Shown: positions 36,955 to 46,529 of the stretch, piece by piece
How positions within the stretch are numbered: the stretch's first letter is position 1
How the letters are laid out: each line of letters starts with the position of its first letter
From: JALZMG01 sp963844175
GTDB taxonomy: Bacteria > Actinomycetota > Acidimicrobiia > Acidimicrobiales > Ilumatobacteraceae
NCBI GenBank assembly: GCA_963844175.1
Contig: CAWJNE010000023.1
Location: forward strand, 186,001-250,000
Length of the DNA stretch: 64,000 nucleotides
Reading direction: 5' to 3'
The notes under the pieces: generated by a model
The model's database searches: none
Told to the model about the DNA's origin: nothing
The model's input: only the letters and a program-made list of their open reading frames with translations
Position numbers and translations under genes: made by a program

Positions 36955-39591
36955 GGTGTGGCGCGTGCCGCCGCCACCGCGTCGCCGGCGATGCGCAGGG
37001 CGTCGGGGAGGCCTGCCGGATCCTTGCCGCCGGCCATGGCGACGTCGCCCTTGCCGCCCCCGCCCCCGCCCACGGCGCGGGCCGCATCGCGAATCAGGTC
37101 GGCGGCCTGGACACCGCCGCCGGGCCGGACGGCACTGATGATGCTGACCCCGCCGGCGTCGGTGACGCCGGCCAGGACGACAAGATCAACACCGGGCTCG
37201 GCACGCACCGCCACGGCGAGCTCACGGAGGTCGTTGGGCGCCATGCCGTCGACCCGCTGCACGACGGCACCGTCGATGGCCGTCGGCGGCGAGGTCCGAG
37301 GCGCGCCCGGTGGCCAGTTCGGCGCGCAGCGCCTTGATCTCGTCCTGCAGGGCGCGCACCTCGTCGAGCTTCCGCTGCACGCCGTCGACGAGATGCTCGG
37401 GCGTCGCTCCGACGAGGCGGGCGGCGTCGGCGAGGGATCGCTCGTCACGCTGCAGGAGCTGGACACTGGCCGTCCCCGTGACCGCCTCGACGCGCCGCAG
37501 GTTGGAGCCGATCGAGCCCTCGCTGACGATCTTGATGGTGCCGATGTCGCCGGTGGCGCCCACGTGGGTGCCGCCGCACAGCTCGACCGACGTGCCGGCC
37601 TGCAACACACGCACGGTGTCGCCGTACTTGTCCCCGAAGAAGGCGATCGCCCCGAGCTCCTCGGCCTCAGCCTTGGACGTCTCGAACGACGTCACGGGCG
37701 TGTTGGCGAGCGTCTCGTCGTTGGCCAGGCGCTCGATCTCCTCGATCTGCGCAGCCGTGACCGGCTCATAGTGCGAGAAGTCGAAGCGCAGGCGTTCCGG
37801 AGCGACCAACGAACCGGCCTGCTTCACGTGGTCGCCCAGCACCTCGCGCAGGGCGTGGTGCAACAGGTGCGTAGCGGTGTGGTTGCGGCGGGTGGCGGCC
37901 CGGCGATCGACGTCGATCGTCGCCGTCACTTGCTGGCCCGCTGTCAGCTCGCCGTCGACGATCCGGGCGAGGTGGCGGCGCAGGTGCGGGAGGGCGAACG
38001 TCGTGTCGACGACATCGGCCCGTCCCTGCGGGCCGGTGATGGTGCCGCGATCGCCGATCTGGCCGCCGCTCTCGGCGTAGAAGGGGGTGCGGTCGAGGAA
38101 CACCTCGACGAGCGCGCCGTCGTCGTCCTCGCCGGCGGGGACGACGGCCAGCACGCGTGCCTCGGCCGAGGCGACGTGGTCCCCGACCCAGTCGGTGGTG
38201 CCGAACTGTTCGACGATCTCCCGATAGCCGTCGATCGCAGCATCGTCGACGGCGCCCGAACGCCGCGCCGCCTTGGCCCGCTCTCGCTGCTCGGTCATCT
38301 CCCGCTCGAAACCGGTGACGTCGACGGGGACGCCTCGCTCACCGGCGATCTCCTGGGTCAGCTCCAGCGGGAACCCGTACGTGTCGTGGAGGGCGAAGGC
38401 CGTGGACCCCGACAGCGCCTCGGCGTCGGTGGACAGCTCTCGCTCGAGGATGGTCAACCCGCTGCGCAGCGTCTGGCGGAACCGCTCCTCCTCCCGGCCG
38501 ATCACGCCGACGACGAAGTCGCGCTGCCGGGCGACGTCGGGGTACGCACCGCCCATCACGTCGACGGCCACCTCGCTCAACCCCGGCATGACCAGCCGCT
38601 CCGTCCCGAGCAGGTAGGCGTACCGGACCGCCCGGCGGATGATCCGCCGCAGCACGAATCCGCGGGCCTCGTTGCTCGGGAACACGCCGTCGGCGACCAG
38701 CATGGTGGCGGCGCGGGCGTGCTCGGCGAGCACGCGCACGGCGAAGCTGTCGCGGTCGTCGTAGTCACCTGGCCGGTAGCTGCGCCCGGTCGCCGCACAC
38801 GCCTGCTCGATCAGGGGCGCCATCAGGTCGGTCTCCCAGACGGCGTCGACGCCCTGGAGCAGGCAGAGGATGCGCTCCAGGCCGGCCCCGGTGTCGATCG
38901 ACGGGCGGGGCAGCGGCGTGCGGGTGCCGTCGGGCGCCTGGTCGTACTGCATGAAGACCAGGTTCCAGAACTCCATGAACCGGTCGCCCCGCGGGTCCCC
39001 CAGCGGGCCGCCGTCGGGTCCGAAGTCCGGGCCACGATCAAGGTGCAGTTCGGAGCACGGTCCGCACGGACCGGTCTCGCCCATCTGCCAGAAGTTGTCC
39101 TTGTCGCCGAGGCGCTGGATCCGCTCCATCGGCACGCCGACCACGTCGTGCCAGATCTGCTCGGCCTCGTCGTCGGTCTCGTGGACGGTGATCCAGATGC
39201 GGTCGCCGTCGATGCCCCACCCCTCGGTGACCAGCTCCCAGCTGTAGGGGATGGCCAGCTCCTTGAAGTAGTCGCCGAAGCTGAAGTTGCCCATCATCTC
39301 GAAGAACACGAGGTGCCGCTTGGTGCGCCCCACATCGTCGAGGTCGTTGTGCTTACCGCCGGCGCGCACGCACTTCTGGGAGCTCACGGCCCGGGCGAAC
39401 GGCGGTGCCTCGTCACCCACGAAGAACGGCTTGAACGGCACCATCCCGGCGACGTTGAACAGCACGGTCGGGTCGTGCGGGATCAAGCTGGCCGACGGCA
39501 CCGCGGCGTGATCGCGAGCGCTGAAGAAGTCGATGAAGGAGCGGCGCAGCTCGTCAGCGGTCGACGGCCGGCCCGACGGGTGCGTGGCCAT
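36951..39591 (-). pseudogene. alaS: Alanyl-tRNA synthetase, apparent single-base frameshift
   Basis: The ATG at 39589-39591 (MATHPSGRPSTADELRRSFIDFFSARDH) opens a full class II AlaRS: FNVAGMVPFKPFF, RAVSSQKCVRAGGKHNDLDDVG (motif 1-2 region), editing domain HTATHLLHHALRE and CGGTHVGATGDIG. Near 37285 one extra base in a GG run breaks the frame; the adjacent frame continues AIDGAVVQRVDGM... through the C-Ala domain (AVGGGGGGKGDVAMAGG) to 36951. Repaired length is about 879 residues. AlaRS charges tRNA-Ala and is essential, so an assembly error is the likely cause. Confidence 0.9.
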
Positions 39592-39760
39592 ACGTCCTGC
39601 TGAGGCTACCGGCGCGGGTTCGGCCCGATCGGTAGGTTGCAGTCATGCATGGGCGACGTGGACGGGCGTGCACCGCTTCGGCCCCCGAGGTTCGAGCGTG
39701 CATGGTCAGGTGGCGAGGGAAGCGCCAGCGACGAGCCACCGCCGAGCGAGCGAGTTTCGA
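39592..39760. other. Intergenic space between divergent alaS and a Cys-containing protein gene
   Basis: 169 bases. The right end (39741-39770) reads GCCGAGCGAGCGAGTTTCGAGTGAGCGAGG, which resembles the 5' end of repeat family C and may be a decayed copy. No hairpin with GGTGCACC arms is present. I see no clear promoter. Confidence 0.4.
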
Positions 39761-40510
39761 GTGAGCGAGGCCATCAGCACGGACGTTCATGAATGGATCA
39801 GCTTCGAGGACGCCGACGAGCAGCGCACCTGGGTGTTCGACGCCACCTTCCTGCGCTCCAACTACCGGTGCATCTACGGCGAAGGGTGCCTTGGGATCCT
39901 CGACCAGGCGGCCCCGGAGCTCGAGCTCGGGTGCTGCAGCTATGGGGCCCACTTCGTCGACGAAGACGATGTGGCCAACGTCGTCGCCCGGTTCGTGCGT
40001 CTCCGCCCCGACCAGATGCAGTTCCACGCCAAGGCCCGGCGCGGGGGGTTCCTCCGTCCCGGCGAGCCGGCCGACGACGGCGCCGAGGTCACGGTCACCC
40101 GTCTGGTCGACGACGCGTGCATCTTCCTCAACCGACCCGGCTTCGCCGGCGGCACCGGGTGCGCGCTGCACGTCGCCGCCGTGGAAGCCGGAGAGCGGCC
40201 GCTCGACTGGAAGCCCGATGTGTGCTGGCAGGTGCCATTGCGCCTCGAGCACTCCACCGACGAGAACGGCCACGTGACGTCGCGGCTGCGAGAGTGGAAG
40301 CGCCGCGACTGGGGCGAGGGCGGCGCCGAGTTCCACTGGTGGTGCACCGAGTCACCGGAGGCGTTCGTCGGCGCCGATCCCGTGTACCGGACCTCCCGCG
40401 ACGACATCATCGAGCTGGTCGGACAGCGCAACTACGACACGCTGGTCGAGCATCTCGAGCGTCCGGACTGGACGCCGCTCCCCCACCCGGTGTTGCGCAC
40501 CCGCCGCTAG
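39761..40510 (+). CDS. Cysteine-containing conserved protein (DUF3109-like)
   Basis: 249 residues from GTG 39761. Eight cysteines: YRCIYGEGCLGI, LGCCSYGAHF, DDACIFLNRPGFAGGTGCALHVAA, KPDVCWQVPL and WWCTE. The succession C...FLNRP...GTGCALH...KPDVCWQVPL resembles the DUF3109/YkgJ-type cluster-binding pattern CPIYxxRPxxCRxFP, suggesting a metal or Fe-S centre. No ribosome-binding site is obvious and the start is uncertain, since it falls at the edge of a possible repeat remnant. Function unknown. Confidence 0.65.
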   Translation: MSEAISTDVHEWISFEDADEQRTWVFDATFLRSNYRCIYGEGCLGILDQAAPELELGCCSYGAHFVDEDDVANVVARFVRLRPDQMQFHAKARRGGFLRPGEPADDGAEVTVTRLVDDACIFLNRPGFAGGTGCALHVAAVEAGERPLDWKPDVCWQVPLRLEHSTDENGHVTSRLREWKRRDWGEGGAEFHWWCTESPEAFVGADPVYRTSRDDIIELVGQRNYDTLVEHLERPDWTPLPHPVLRTRR

Positions 40511-40523
40511 CGACGGCGCTGGC

Positions 40524-40736
40524 TCAGTCGTCGGTGGGGGTCTCGGCGGCGTCGTCGTCGTCGAACTCGACGCCGTACTTCTGCGCCAAGGCGGCGTACT
40601 CGTCGTCGTCCTCGTCGTCCTGGGTGGCGGTGCCGCCGGGACGGCTGCGATCACCCAACCCGAGGTCGAACGCCCCGGGGCCGGACTGCTTCAACTTCCT
40701 CGCCTCTTCGAAACGGCGATGACGACCCTTCTTCAC
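40524..40736 (-). CDS. Small acidic hypothetical protein
   Basis: 70 residues, ATG start. A basic N-terminus (MKKGRHRRFEEARKLKQ) and an acidic C-terminus (DDEDDDEYAALAQKYGVEFDDDDAAE), strongly bipolar in charge. It is convergent with the DUF3109-like gene (13-base gap) and divergent from parA. Not a member of a family I can name. Confidence 0.55.
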   Translation of the reverse strand: MKKGRHRRFEEARKLKQSGPGAFDLGLGDRSRPGGTATQDDEDDDEYAALAQKYGVEFDDDDAAETPTDD

Positions 40737-40846
40737 GCAGGGCTCCCACGACTAGTGCGCTGACATTGATGGCGATCCTACCGGTCGCACCTGCCAGGAC
40801 GTGGCATCCCGCGACCTGCCGGCGGCGTGGATGCCGGTGTGGCACC

Positions 40847-41615
40847 ATGCCCTCGATGCCGGGAACTCCGCCTGCACCGCGCGCCGTTGCTGTGCTCAAC
40901 CAGAAGGGAGGGGTCGGGAAGACCACCGTCACGCTGGGGTTGGCTTCCGCCGCAGCCGCCGCTGGCAAGCGGGTGCTGATCGTCGATCTCGACCCGCAGG
41001 CCTCGGCGACGTGGGTGCTCGGCGTCGAGGGGAACGACTCCGGCGGCGTGGCGGGTGTCACTCCCGGCCGCCCGCTGGCCGACCTCGTCGTGACGTCGGG
41101 CTGGTCGCCGCACATCGACCTGGTGCCGAGCGCCCGGCGCGAGGTGGACGCCACCTCGGCGAGGCGCCTGCGCGACGCGTTGGCCGACGGCGGCGCCGAC
41201 CCCTATGACGCCGTGCTCCTCGACTGCCCGCCGACGCTCGGGGCGACCACCCGCGCCGCCCTGGTCGCCGCCCGACACGCCCTGATCGTCGTCGACCCGT
41301 CGGCGCTCGGGCTGCGTGGCATCGGCAGCCTCGCCGACGCCGTCGACGAGGTGTGGGAGGGCGACAACCCGGACCTGGACCTGTGCGGGGTGGTCGTCAA
41401 CCGGATGCCGGCGATCTCGACGGAGGCCGATCGCCGCGTCGCCGAGCTGAGCCGGATCGTCGGCCGATCGACGGTCTGGAAGCCGCCGGTGCCGCAGCGG
41501 GTGATCGTCAACCAGGCGCTCGGCGAACGGCGGTCGATCCACTCCTTCGGGGCGCGTGCCGCCGACGTCGCCAACGCCTTCGACACGCTCTGGGCCAAGC
41601 TGCGGCGCGTGCTGA
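40847..41615 (+). CDS. ParA-family ATPase, 3' end uncertain (probable frameshift)
   Basis: About 255 residues from ATG 40847 (40856 also possible). Deviant Walker A LNQKGGVGKTTVTLG, A' motif VLIVDLDPQASATWVLG and Walker B YDAVLLDCPPTLG identify a ParA/Soj-like ATPase that segregates DNA or positions cargo on the nucleoid. No ParB or parS is near. Homology ends near 41600, yet the frame stays open to 43246, entirely antisense to two good genes. In the adjacent frame a TGA occurs at 41613-41615, giving a normal-length protein if one base is surplus. Confidence 0.75.
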
Positions 41616-41680
41616 GGTCGCAGGATCGCTCGCAGACCGCGGCTCGTCGCGCAGCCGAGTCGTCGGAGCGAGCGAGGCCG

Positions 41681-42844
41681 TCAGACGTCGACCAGGCGCA
41701 GCGAGCCCTGGCCGTCGAACGTCAAGGCGCTGTGCCCGTGGAGCAGCCGGTTGATGCCGTCGCCGATCAGCTCGGACCGCCAACCGTTGGCCAGCCGGGC
41801 GCCTGGGTCGTTGCGCAGGATGGCGATCAGGTCGGCCCGGGTGGCCAGCAGCGCCGTGTCGATGCGGGCGTCGCGGGCCACCTGGCTGACCCACGCCGAG
41901 ACGAGCGTGACGGCCGGGCGCATCGTGCGGTCGAGGTCCTCGACGCCGACGGGCGCGGCGGGCGGCTCGGACTCCTTCGCCTTGGCCACCGTCTCGACCA
42001 GCTCGCGGCCGATGCGGCCGCGCCGGTGCCGATCGTCGACACCGCGGGCCTGGGCCAGCTCTTCGACGGTCGTCGGCTGGCGCTGGGCGATGCCGAGCAC
42101 GGCGAGGTCGGGCAACACCTGGCGGAGTGGGATGTCGCTGCTCGCCGCCTCCCGCTCGCGCCATGCGGCGACGGCCTGGGCGACGGCGCGGGCCCGCGGC
42201 CGCAGCGAGCGGGCGTCCTTCAGCTTGACCCACGCCTCCTCGGGCGGTGTCGGGCCCGTGGGCCGGGTGCGCAGCTCCTCGCACGCATCCACGACCCAGG
42301 TCATCCGCCCCCGGGTCTCGAGCTCGGCGACGAGGCGGTCCTGCAGCGGGAGGAGCCAAGCAACGTCGGACTCGGCGTACGTCTTCTGGGCCTCGGTCAG
42401 CGGTCGCCGGAGCCAGTCGGTCAGGCGATCGCCCTTGACGGGCGTGACGCGCAGCTCGCCCTGCAGCAGTGCGCTGAGCGAGGGGGTGCCGTAGCCGACG
42501 AAGCCGGCGGCGACCTGCGTGTCGAACAGGTTCGCAGGGATGGCGCCCACGGCGTGCGTGAGCACGTCGAGGTCCTGCTGGGCGGCGTGGGCGACGACCA
42601 GCGCCGGACACTCGAACAGCCGCGCCAGACGCCGCCCGTCGACGGTCAGCGGGTCGACCAGCGCGGCGTTGGCCGAGGTGCCGTCCGGCGTCGTCTCGCC
42701 CCAGGCGAACTGCAGGAGGGCGAGCCGGGGGAAGTAGGTGCGCTCGCGGTGGAACTCGGTGTCCAGGGCGTAGCGGGGTTCGCCCGTGAGCTCGTCGATC
42801 AGTTGGTCGAGCTGGTCGTCTCGCTCGACCCAGCGGTGGGTCAC
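41681..42844 (-). CDS. rnd: Ribonuclease D-like 3'-5' exonuclease with HRDC domain
   Basis: 387 residues, GTG start overlapping the rhodanese stop. DEDD exonuclease: YALDTEFHRERTYFPRLALLQFA (Exo I, D and E), VVAHAAQQDLDVL (Exo II), and KTYAESDVAWLLPL (Exo III, YxxxD). The C-terminal half carries HRDC-type helices (RQVLPDLAVLGIAQRQPTTVEELAQARGV). RNase D trims tRNA and other structured RNA 3' ends. Located opposite the open frame of parA. Confidence 0.92.
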   Translation of the reverse strand: MTHRWVERDDQLDQLIDELTGEPRYALDTEFHRERTYFPRLALLQFAWGETTPDGTSANAALVDPLTVDGRRLARLFECPALVVAHAAQQDLDVLTHAVGAIPANLFDTQVAAGFVGYGTPSLSALLQGELRVTPVKGDRLTDWLRRPLTEAQKTYAESDVAWLLPLQDRLVAELETRGRMTWVVDACEELRTRPTGPTPPEEAWVKLKDARSLRPRARAVAQAVAAWREREAASSDIPLRQVLPDLAVLGIAQRQPTTVEELAQARGVDDRHRRGRIGRELVETVAKAKESEPPAAPVGVEDLDRTMRPAVTLVSAWVSQVARDARIDTALLATRADLIAILRNDPGARLANGWRSELIGDGINRLLHGHSALTFDGQGSLRLVDV

Positions 42845-43158
42845 GAGGGGCGATCCCCGGCGACGGTCGCCCGCCCTGAAGCGATCCACGCCGCCGTGCC
42901 GCCCTCGACGTTCGCCGCATCGATGCCGTGCTCGGCGAGGTGCTCCACGGCCCGCCGGCTGCGACCGCCCGAGTGGCAGATGACGGCGACCGGCTCCTCG
43001 CCGCGGAACACGTCGAGGTGGTCGGGCACGGTCGCCAGCGGGACGGACAGCGCCCCGGGGACGTGGCCGCCGGTGTACTCGTCCGGTTCGCGCACGTCGA
43101 TCAACCGACCGCCGGCAGCGACACGGTCGGCGAGCTGGTCGACGTCGATCTCCTGCAC
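42841..43158 (-). CDS. Rhodanese-like domain protein
   Basis: 105 residues, ATG start. Single rhodanese domain with RLIDVREPDEYTGGHVPGALSVPL and the active-site loop VICHSGGRSRRA (persulfide-forming Cys near residue 61). It transfers sulfane sulfur to acceptors. The stop overlaps the rnd start. It lies next to mobA, so a link to molybdenum cofactor sulfur chemistry is possible but unproven. Confidence 0.9.
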   Translation of the reverse strand: MQEIDVDQLADRVAAGGRLIDVREPDEYTGGHVPGALSVPLATVPDHLDVFRGEEPVAVICHSGGRSRRAVEHLAEHGIDAANVEGGTAAWIASGRATVAGDRPS

Positions 43159-43171
43159 GTCGTCAAGCTAC

Positions 43172-43727
43172 TCAGCGCAGGCCGGGGAGGTCACTCGGTC
43201 GGTTGACGTTGCGCAGCGACGCGGCGTCGACGGAAACCGTTCGTGACGAGAGCTCGGCGACGGCGTCGTGGAGCGCCCGCATGCCGTCGGCCCAGCACCG
43301 TTGGAGGGTCGGGAGGCCGCGCCGCGACCACCACGCCAGGGCTGGCTGCAGCCGATCGGTCCGGGCCACCACGACGTCGACGGGTGGGCGCGGCGGCCGA
43401 CTCGCTGAGCAGCGCCCGGACGGCGTCGGCGCCGAGCCACGGCAGGTCGCAGGCGGCGACGACTACGCCCTCCGCGGAGGAGGTCTGCAGGACGGTGATC
43501 ACGCCGCCGAGCGGGCCCTCTCCCGGCCAACCGTCCGGGATCAGCGTCCGCCCGAGCGCACCCAGCGTCGTGGCGTCGCCACCGACCAGGACGACCGGCG
43601 CGCAGCCCGACGAATCGAGCGTGCGGGCGACGCGCTCGGCCATCGGGACGCCGTCGATCGGGACGAGCGCCTTGTCAGCACCCATCCGCCGGCTGGCACC
43701 GCCGCACAGCACGGCGCCGCTGGTCAC
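43172..43727 (-). pseudogene. mobA: Molybdenum cofactor guanylyltransferase MobA, apparent single-base frameshift
   Basis: The GTG at 43725-43727 starts AVLCGGASRRMGADKALVPIDG, the nucleotidyltransferase LxGGxSxRMGxDK motif, followed by GPLGGVITVL and VVAACDLPWLGADAVRALL (metal-binding Asp). Near 43385 the frame breaks; the adjacent frame goes on VDVVVARTDRLQPALAWW... and ends at 43172. Deleting one C of a CCC run restores a protein of about 184 residues. MobA attaches GMP to molybdopterin. Confidence 0.85.
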
Positions 43728-44164
43728 TGCGGCGGCGGGCCGTCGGGGTCGAGCTGCACGAGGAACATGGCGACGCGCTCGGCCTCGTCCTGCTCGCCGA
43801 TGGCGTCGGCCATCGCGCCGAGCCCGGCCAGGGCGCGCAGGAAGCCGAGGTTGGTCGGCGCCGACCAGCGGACGTAGCCCGAGCCCCGCCAGCCGCTGGC
43901 GCGCAGCGCGTCGAGTCCGCGGTGGTAGCCGACGCGGTAGTAGGCGTACCGCTCGATGTCGTCGCGCCCGAGGTCGCCGAGCTCGGCCCAGGCGTCGAGG
44001 AACCGCGGGTACCGCGCCGCCACCTCGGCGATCGCCGCCCGCCGCTGGTCGAGGTCGGGAACGGCCAGCGCCGACCGCAGCCCGTCCTGCGCCGCAGGCT
44101 CCGCCGGGGGCAGCACCGTGGTCGGCAGCCCGGCCGACATGGACACCGGTCGCGAATCACTCAC
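43724..44164 (-). CDS. DUF3151 family protein
   Basis: 146 residues from the GTG at 44162-44164. It contains the landmarks LPTTVLPP, DAWAELGDL, YAYYRVGYHRGLDALRASGWRGSGYVRW, NLGFLRALAGL and IGEQDEAERV, which define the actinobacteria-specific DUF3151 family. Function unknown. The stop overlaps the mobA start (GTGA). An upstream in-frame start at 44224 is less likely because it would include a hairpin in the coding region. Confidence 0.88.
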   Translation of the reverse strand: MSDSRPVSMSAGLPTTVLPPAEPAAQDGLRSALAVPDLDQRRAAIAEVAARYPRFLDAWAELGDLGRDDIERYAYYRVGYHRGLDALRASGWRGSGYVRWSAPTNLGFLRALAGLGAMADAIGEQDEAERVAMFLVQLDPDGPPPQ

Positions 44165-44207
44165 GCCAGCGAGGGTAGGCGCGACGCCGGCGGGCGACGC
44201 GACAGCG

Positions 44208-44244
44208 GTGAGCGGTGAGGGCACATTGTCCCCGCACCGCTCAC
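44208..44244. terminator. Hairpin with 10-bp perfect arms after the hydrolase gene
   Basis: GTGAGCGGTG (44208-44217) and CACCGCTCAC (44235-44244) flank a 17-base loop. It follows the minus-strand hydrolase stop immediately and precedes the DUF3151 start. No T-run is present, so it may be a weak terminator or processing hairpin. Confidence 0.5.
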
Positions 44245-44245
44245 C

Positions 44246-45025
44246 TCACGAGGGGGACGTGCGGCCGGCGAGGTCGGTGACGACCGCGGCGACGGCGTCG
44301 GGGTGGGTGTTGGGCCCGAAGTGGCGGGCGCCGTCGATGTCGACGACCGTGCAATTGGCCAGCGCGGCACCGAGGTGAGCGGTCGAGCGCCGGTGGTGCT
44401 CGGCGCCGTCGACGCCGCGCATCGCCACCACGGGGACGTGGACGGCGGCGGGATCCCAGGCCGGAACCCGGCGCAGGTCGTCCAGCTCGCCGACCATGGC
44501 CGCGCCCTCGGCTCGCCGGGCGGTGCGGGTGCGGCTCGGCAACCGGGCCCAACGCTCGTCGCCGACCAGCCGGCGCATGAACCGTTCGGCGGCGTCGGCA
44601 GGGTCGAGCTCGGCACCGTCCGTGGATCGCAGGGCGTCGCCGCCGGCGGTCGACGACGGCCACCAGTCGAGCCACGACATCGGCGTCTCGTACACGGCGA
44701 CCGCGTTGACGAGGTCCGGTCGACGCTGGGCGAGGGCCAGCGCCACGTTCCCGCCGTAGCTGTGGCCGAACACGACGGCCGCTCGTCGACCGCCGAGCAG
44801 CAGCTCGAGGTCCGCAACGTGGGTGGCGAGCGTGAACGGGCCGCCGAGATCGACCGAGCGGCCGTACCCCCGGCGGTCGTAGCGCACGACTCGGTGGGCG
44901 TCGTCGAGACGCCGGGACAGCTTCAGCAGCCCGGCCGAGCGGTCCATCGAGCCGTGCACCAGGACGATCAGTGGCGCGCCAGCCTGGCCGGCCTCCTCGG
45001 CCCAGACGGTGAACGATGAGGTCAC
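44246..45025 (-). CDS. Alpha/beta hydrolase
   Basis: 259 residues, GTG start. LIVLVHGSMDRS (oxyanion HG), RVVRYDRRGYGRSV, nucleophile elbow VVFGHSYGGNVAL (Ser near residue 90), and ARHFGPNTHPDAV with the putative catalytic His. Substrate unknown. It lies 49 bases after pyk on the same strand. Confidence 0.88.
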   Translation of the reverse strand: MTSSFTVWAEEAGQAGAPLIVLVHGSMDRSAGLLKLSRRLDDAHRVVRYDRRGYGRSVDLGGPFTLATHVADLELLLGGRRAAVVFGHSYGGNVALALAQRRPDLVNAVAVYETPMSWLDWWPSSTAGGDALRSTDGAELDPADAAERFMRRLVGDERWARLPSRTRTARRAEGAAMVGELDDLRRVPAWDPAAVHVPVVAMRGVDGAEHHRRSTAHLGAALANCTVVDIDGARHFGPNTHPDAVAAVVTDLAGRTSPS

Positions 45026-45074
45026 GGGCGGGCCCGTTCTGCGCGGCCTGCGTGGCCGGGGAACGCAATGACCG

Positions 45075-46508
45075 TCACGTGATGCGCACGATGCGCATGA
45101 CGTCCGTGGCCCCGGCCGTCTCGAGGTCCGGCGCGCCAGCCAACACGAGCACCGTGTCGCCGACCTGCGCCAACCCGTGGTGCACTGCGGACTCGACGGC
45201 GAACCACACCATCTCGTCGCTGGTGTGGTACTCCTCGACGTGCAACGACTCGACCCCCCACGACAGGGTGAGCGCGGCCACGGTGCGTGGGTCCGGCGAC
45301 AGCCCGATCAGCCGGCACGCCGGCCGGAACCGGGCCATCGCCCGCGCCGTGCGTCCCGAGCGCGTGCAGCACAGGATCGCCGAGGCCCCGGCGCCGACGG
45401 CGGCCTGCCACGCGGCGTGCGTCATCGCCGCCGTGATCCGATCCGTGGCGTTGTCGTCCCACGAGCGCTGCACCCGACCGAGCCGCTCGGCCCACTGCCG
45501 GTAGCTCGCCTCGGACTCGGCCCGCTCGGCGATCCGGCCCATCGTCGCCACGACCCCGGCCGGGTCGTGGCCGATCGCCGTCTCACCCGACAGCATCACG
45601 GCGTCCGTGCCGTCGAACACGGCATTGGCGACGTCGCTGACCTCGGCACGGGTGGGGAACGGGGCGACGACCATCGACTCCAGCATCTGGGTCGCAGTGA
45701 TGACCGGCCGCCCGACCTCGACGCAGTGGCGCAGGATCCGCTTCTGCAGGTGCGGAACGTCCTCCAGCGGGCAGTCGATCCCGAGATCGCCCCGGGCCAC
45801 CATGACGGCGTCGGCGGCCTCGGTGATCGCCGGCAGCTCGGCCAGCGCCGCGCTGGTTTCGATCTTGGCGACGATCCCGGCTCGTTGGCCGACGACCGTG
45901 CGCAGCTCGTGGACGTCGGCGGCGCGCCGCACGAACGACAGCGCCACGTACTCCACACCGGCGGTAACGATCGCCTCGGCCAGCTCGAGGTCGCGCTCGG
46001 TCGGGGCGCGCATCTGCAGCCGTTCGCACGACAGGTGCACCCCCGGACGGCCGATCACCCGCCCGCCGCGCTCGACCTCGGCCCGCACGCGGTCGGCCTC
46101 TACCGCCTCGACGCGCATCGAGATGTTCCCGTCGCCGAGCACGATGAGGTCGCCCAGGTCGAGATCGGTCGCCAGGTGCTCGTAGCCAACGGTGATCAGG
46201 TCGGCGTCGCTCGGCCCGGTCCCGGCGACGAGGGTCACGGACGTCCCGGACGCCAGCACGACGCCGTCGTCCGGGAACTCCCCGGAGCGGATCTTCGGGC
46301 CAGGCAGATCGGCCAGCACGCCGACCGGGCGCCCGACGTTGCTCGACGCATCTCGGACCATCCCCAGGTGCGCGAGATGGTCCTCGAGTGGTCCGTGGCT
46401 GAGGTTGATCCTGATCACGTCGACACCGGCTCGCACCAGTGCCTCCACCTCGGCGGGACCCGGCTGGGCCGGTCCGATGGTTGCGACGATCTTCGTGCGG
46501 CGTGTCAC
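45075..46508 (-). CDS. pyk: Pyruvate kinase
   Basis: 477 residues, GTG start. TKIVATIGPA, VIRINLSHG, DLPGPKIRSGEF, IVAKIETSAAL (catalytic Lys), VMVARGDLGID (Mg site) and VITATQMLESM cover the barrel. The C-terminal domain has ILCCTRSGRTARAMARFRP. It makes pyruvate and ATP from PEP and ADP. Divergent from the histidine phosphatase gene with 21 bases between starts. Confidence 0.96.
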   Translation of the reverse strand: MTRRTKIVATIGPAQPGPAEVEALVRAGVDVIRINLSHGPLEDHLAHLGMVRDASSNVGRPVGVLADLPGPKIRSGEFPDDGVVLASGTSVTLVAGTGPSDADLITVGYEHLATDLDLGDLIVLGDGNISMRVEAVEADRVRAEVERGGRVIGRPGVHLSCERLQMRAPTERDLELAEAIVTAGVEYVALSFVRRAADVHELRTVVGQRAGIVAKIETSAALAELPAITEAADAVMVARGDLGIDCPLEDVPHLQKRILRHCVEVGRPVITATQMLESMVVAPFPTRAEVSDVANAVFDGTDAVMLSGETAIGHDPAGVVATMGRIAERAESEASYRQWAERLGRVQRSWDDNATDRITAAMTHAAWQAAVGAGASAILCCTRSGRTARAMARFRPACRLIGLSPDPRTVAALTLSWGVESLHVEEYHTSDEMVWFAVESAVHHGLAQVGDTVLVLAGAPDLETAGATDVMRIVRIT

Positions 46509-46529
46509 ACCTGATATCTACTCCAGGCA

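Noticed and set aside
36958..39603. Open frame of 881 codons antisense to alaS
   Set aside because: Shadow frame; AlaRS homology on the other strand is unmistakable.
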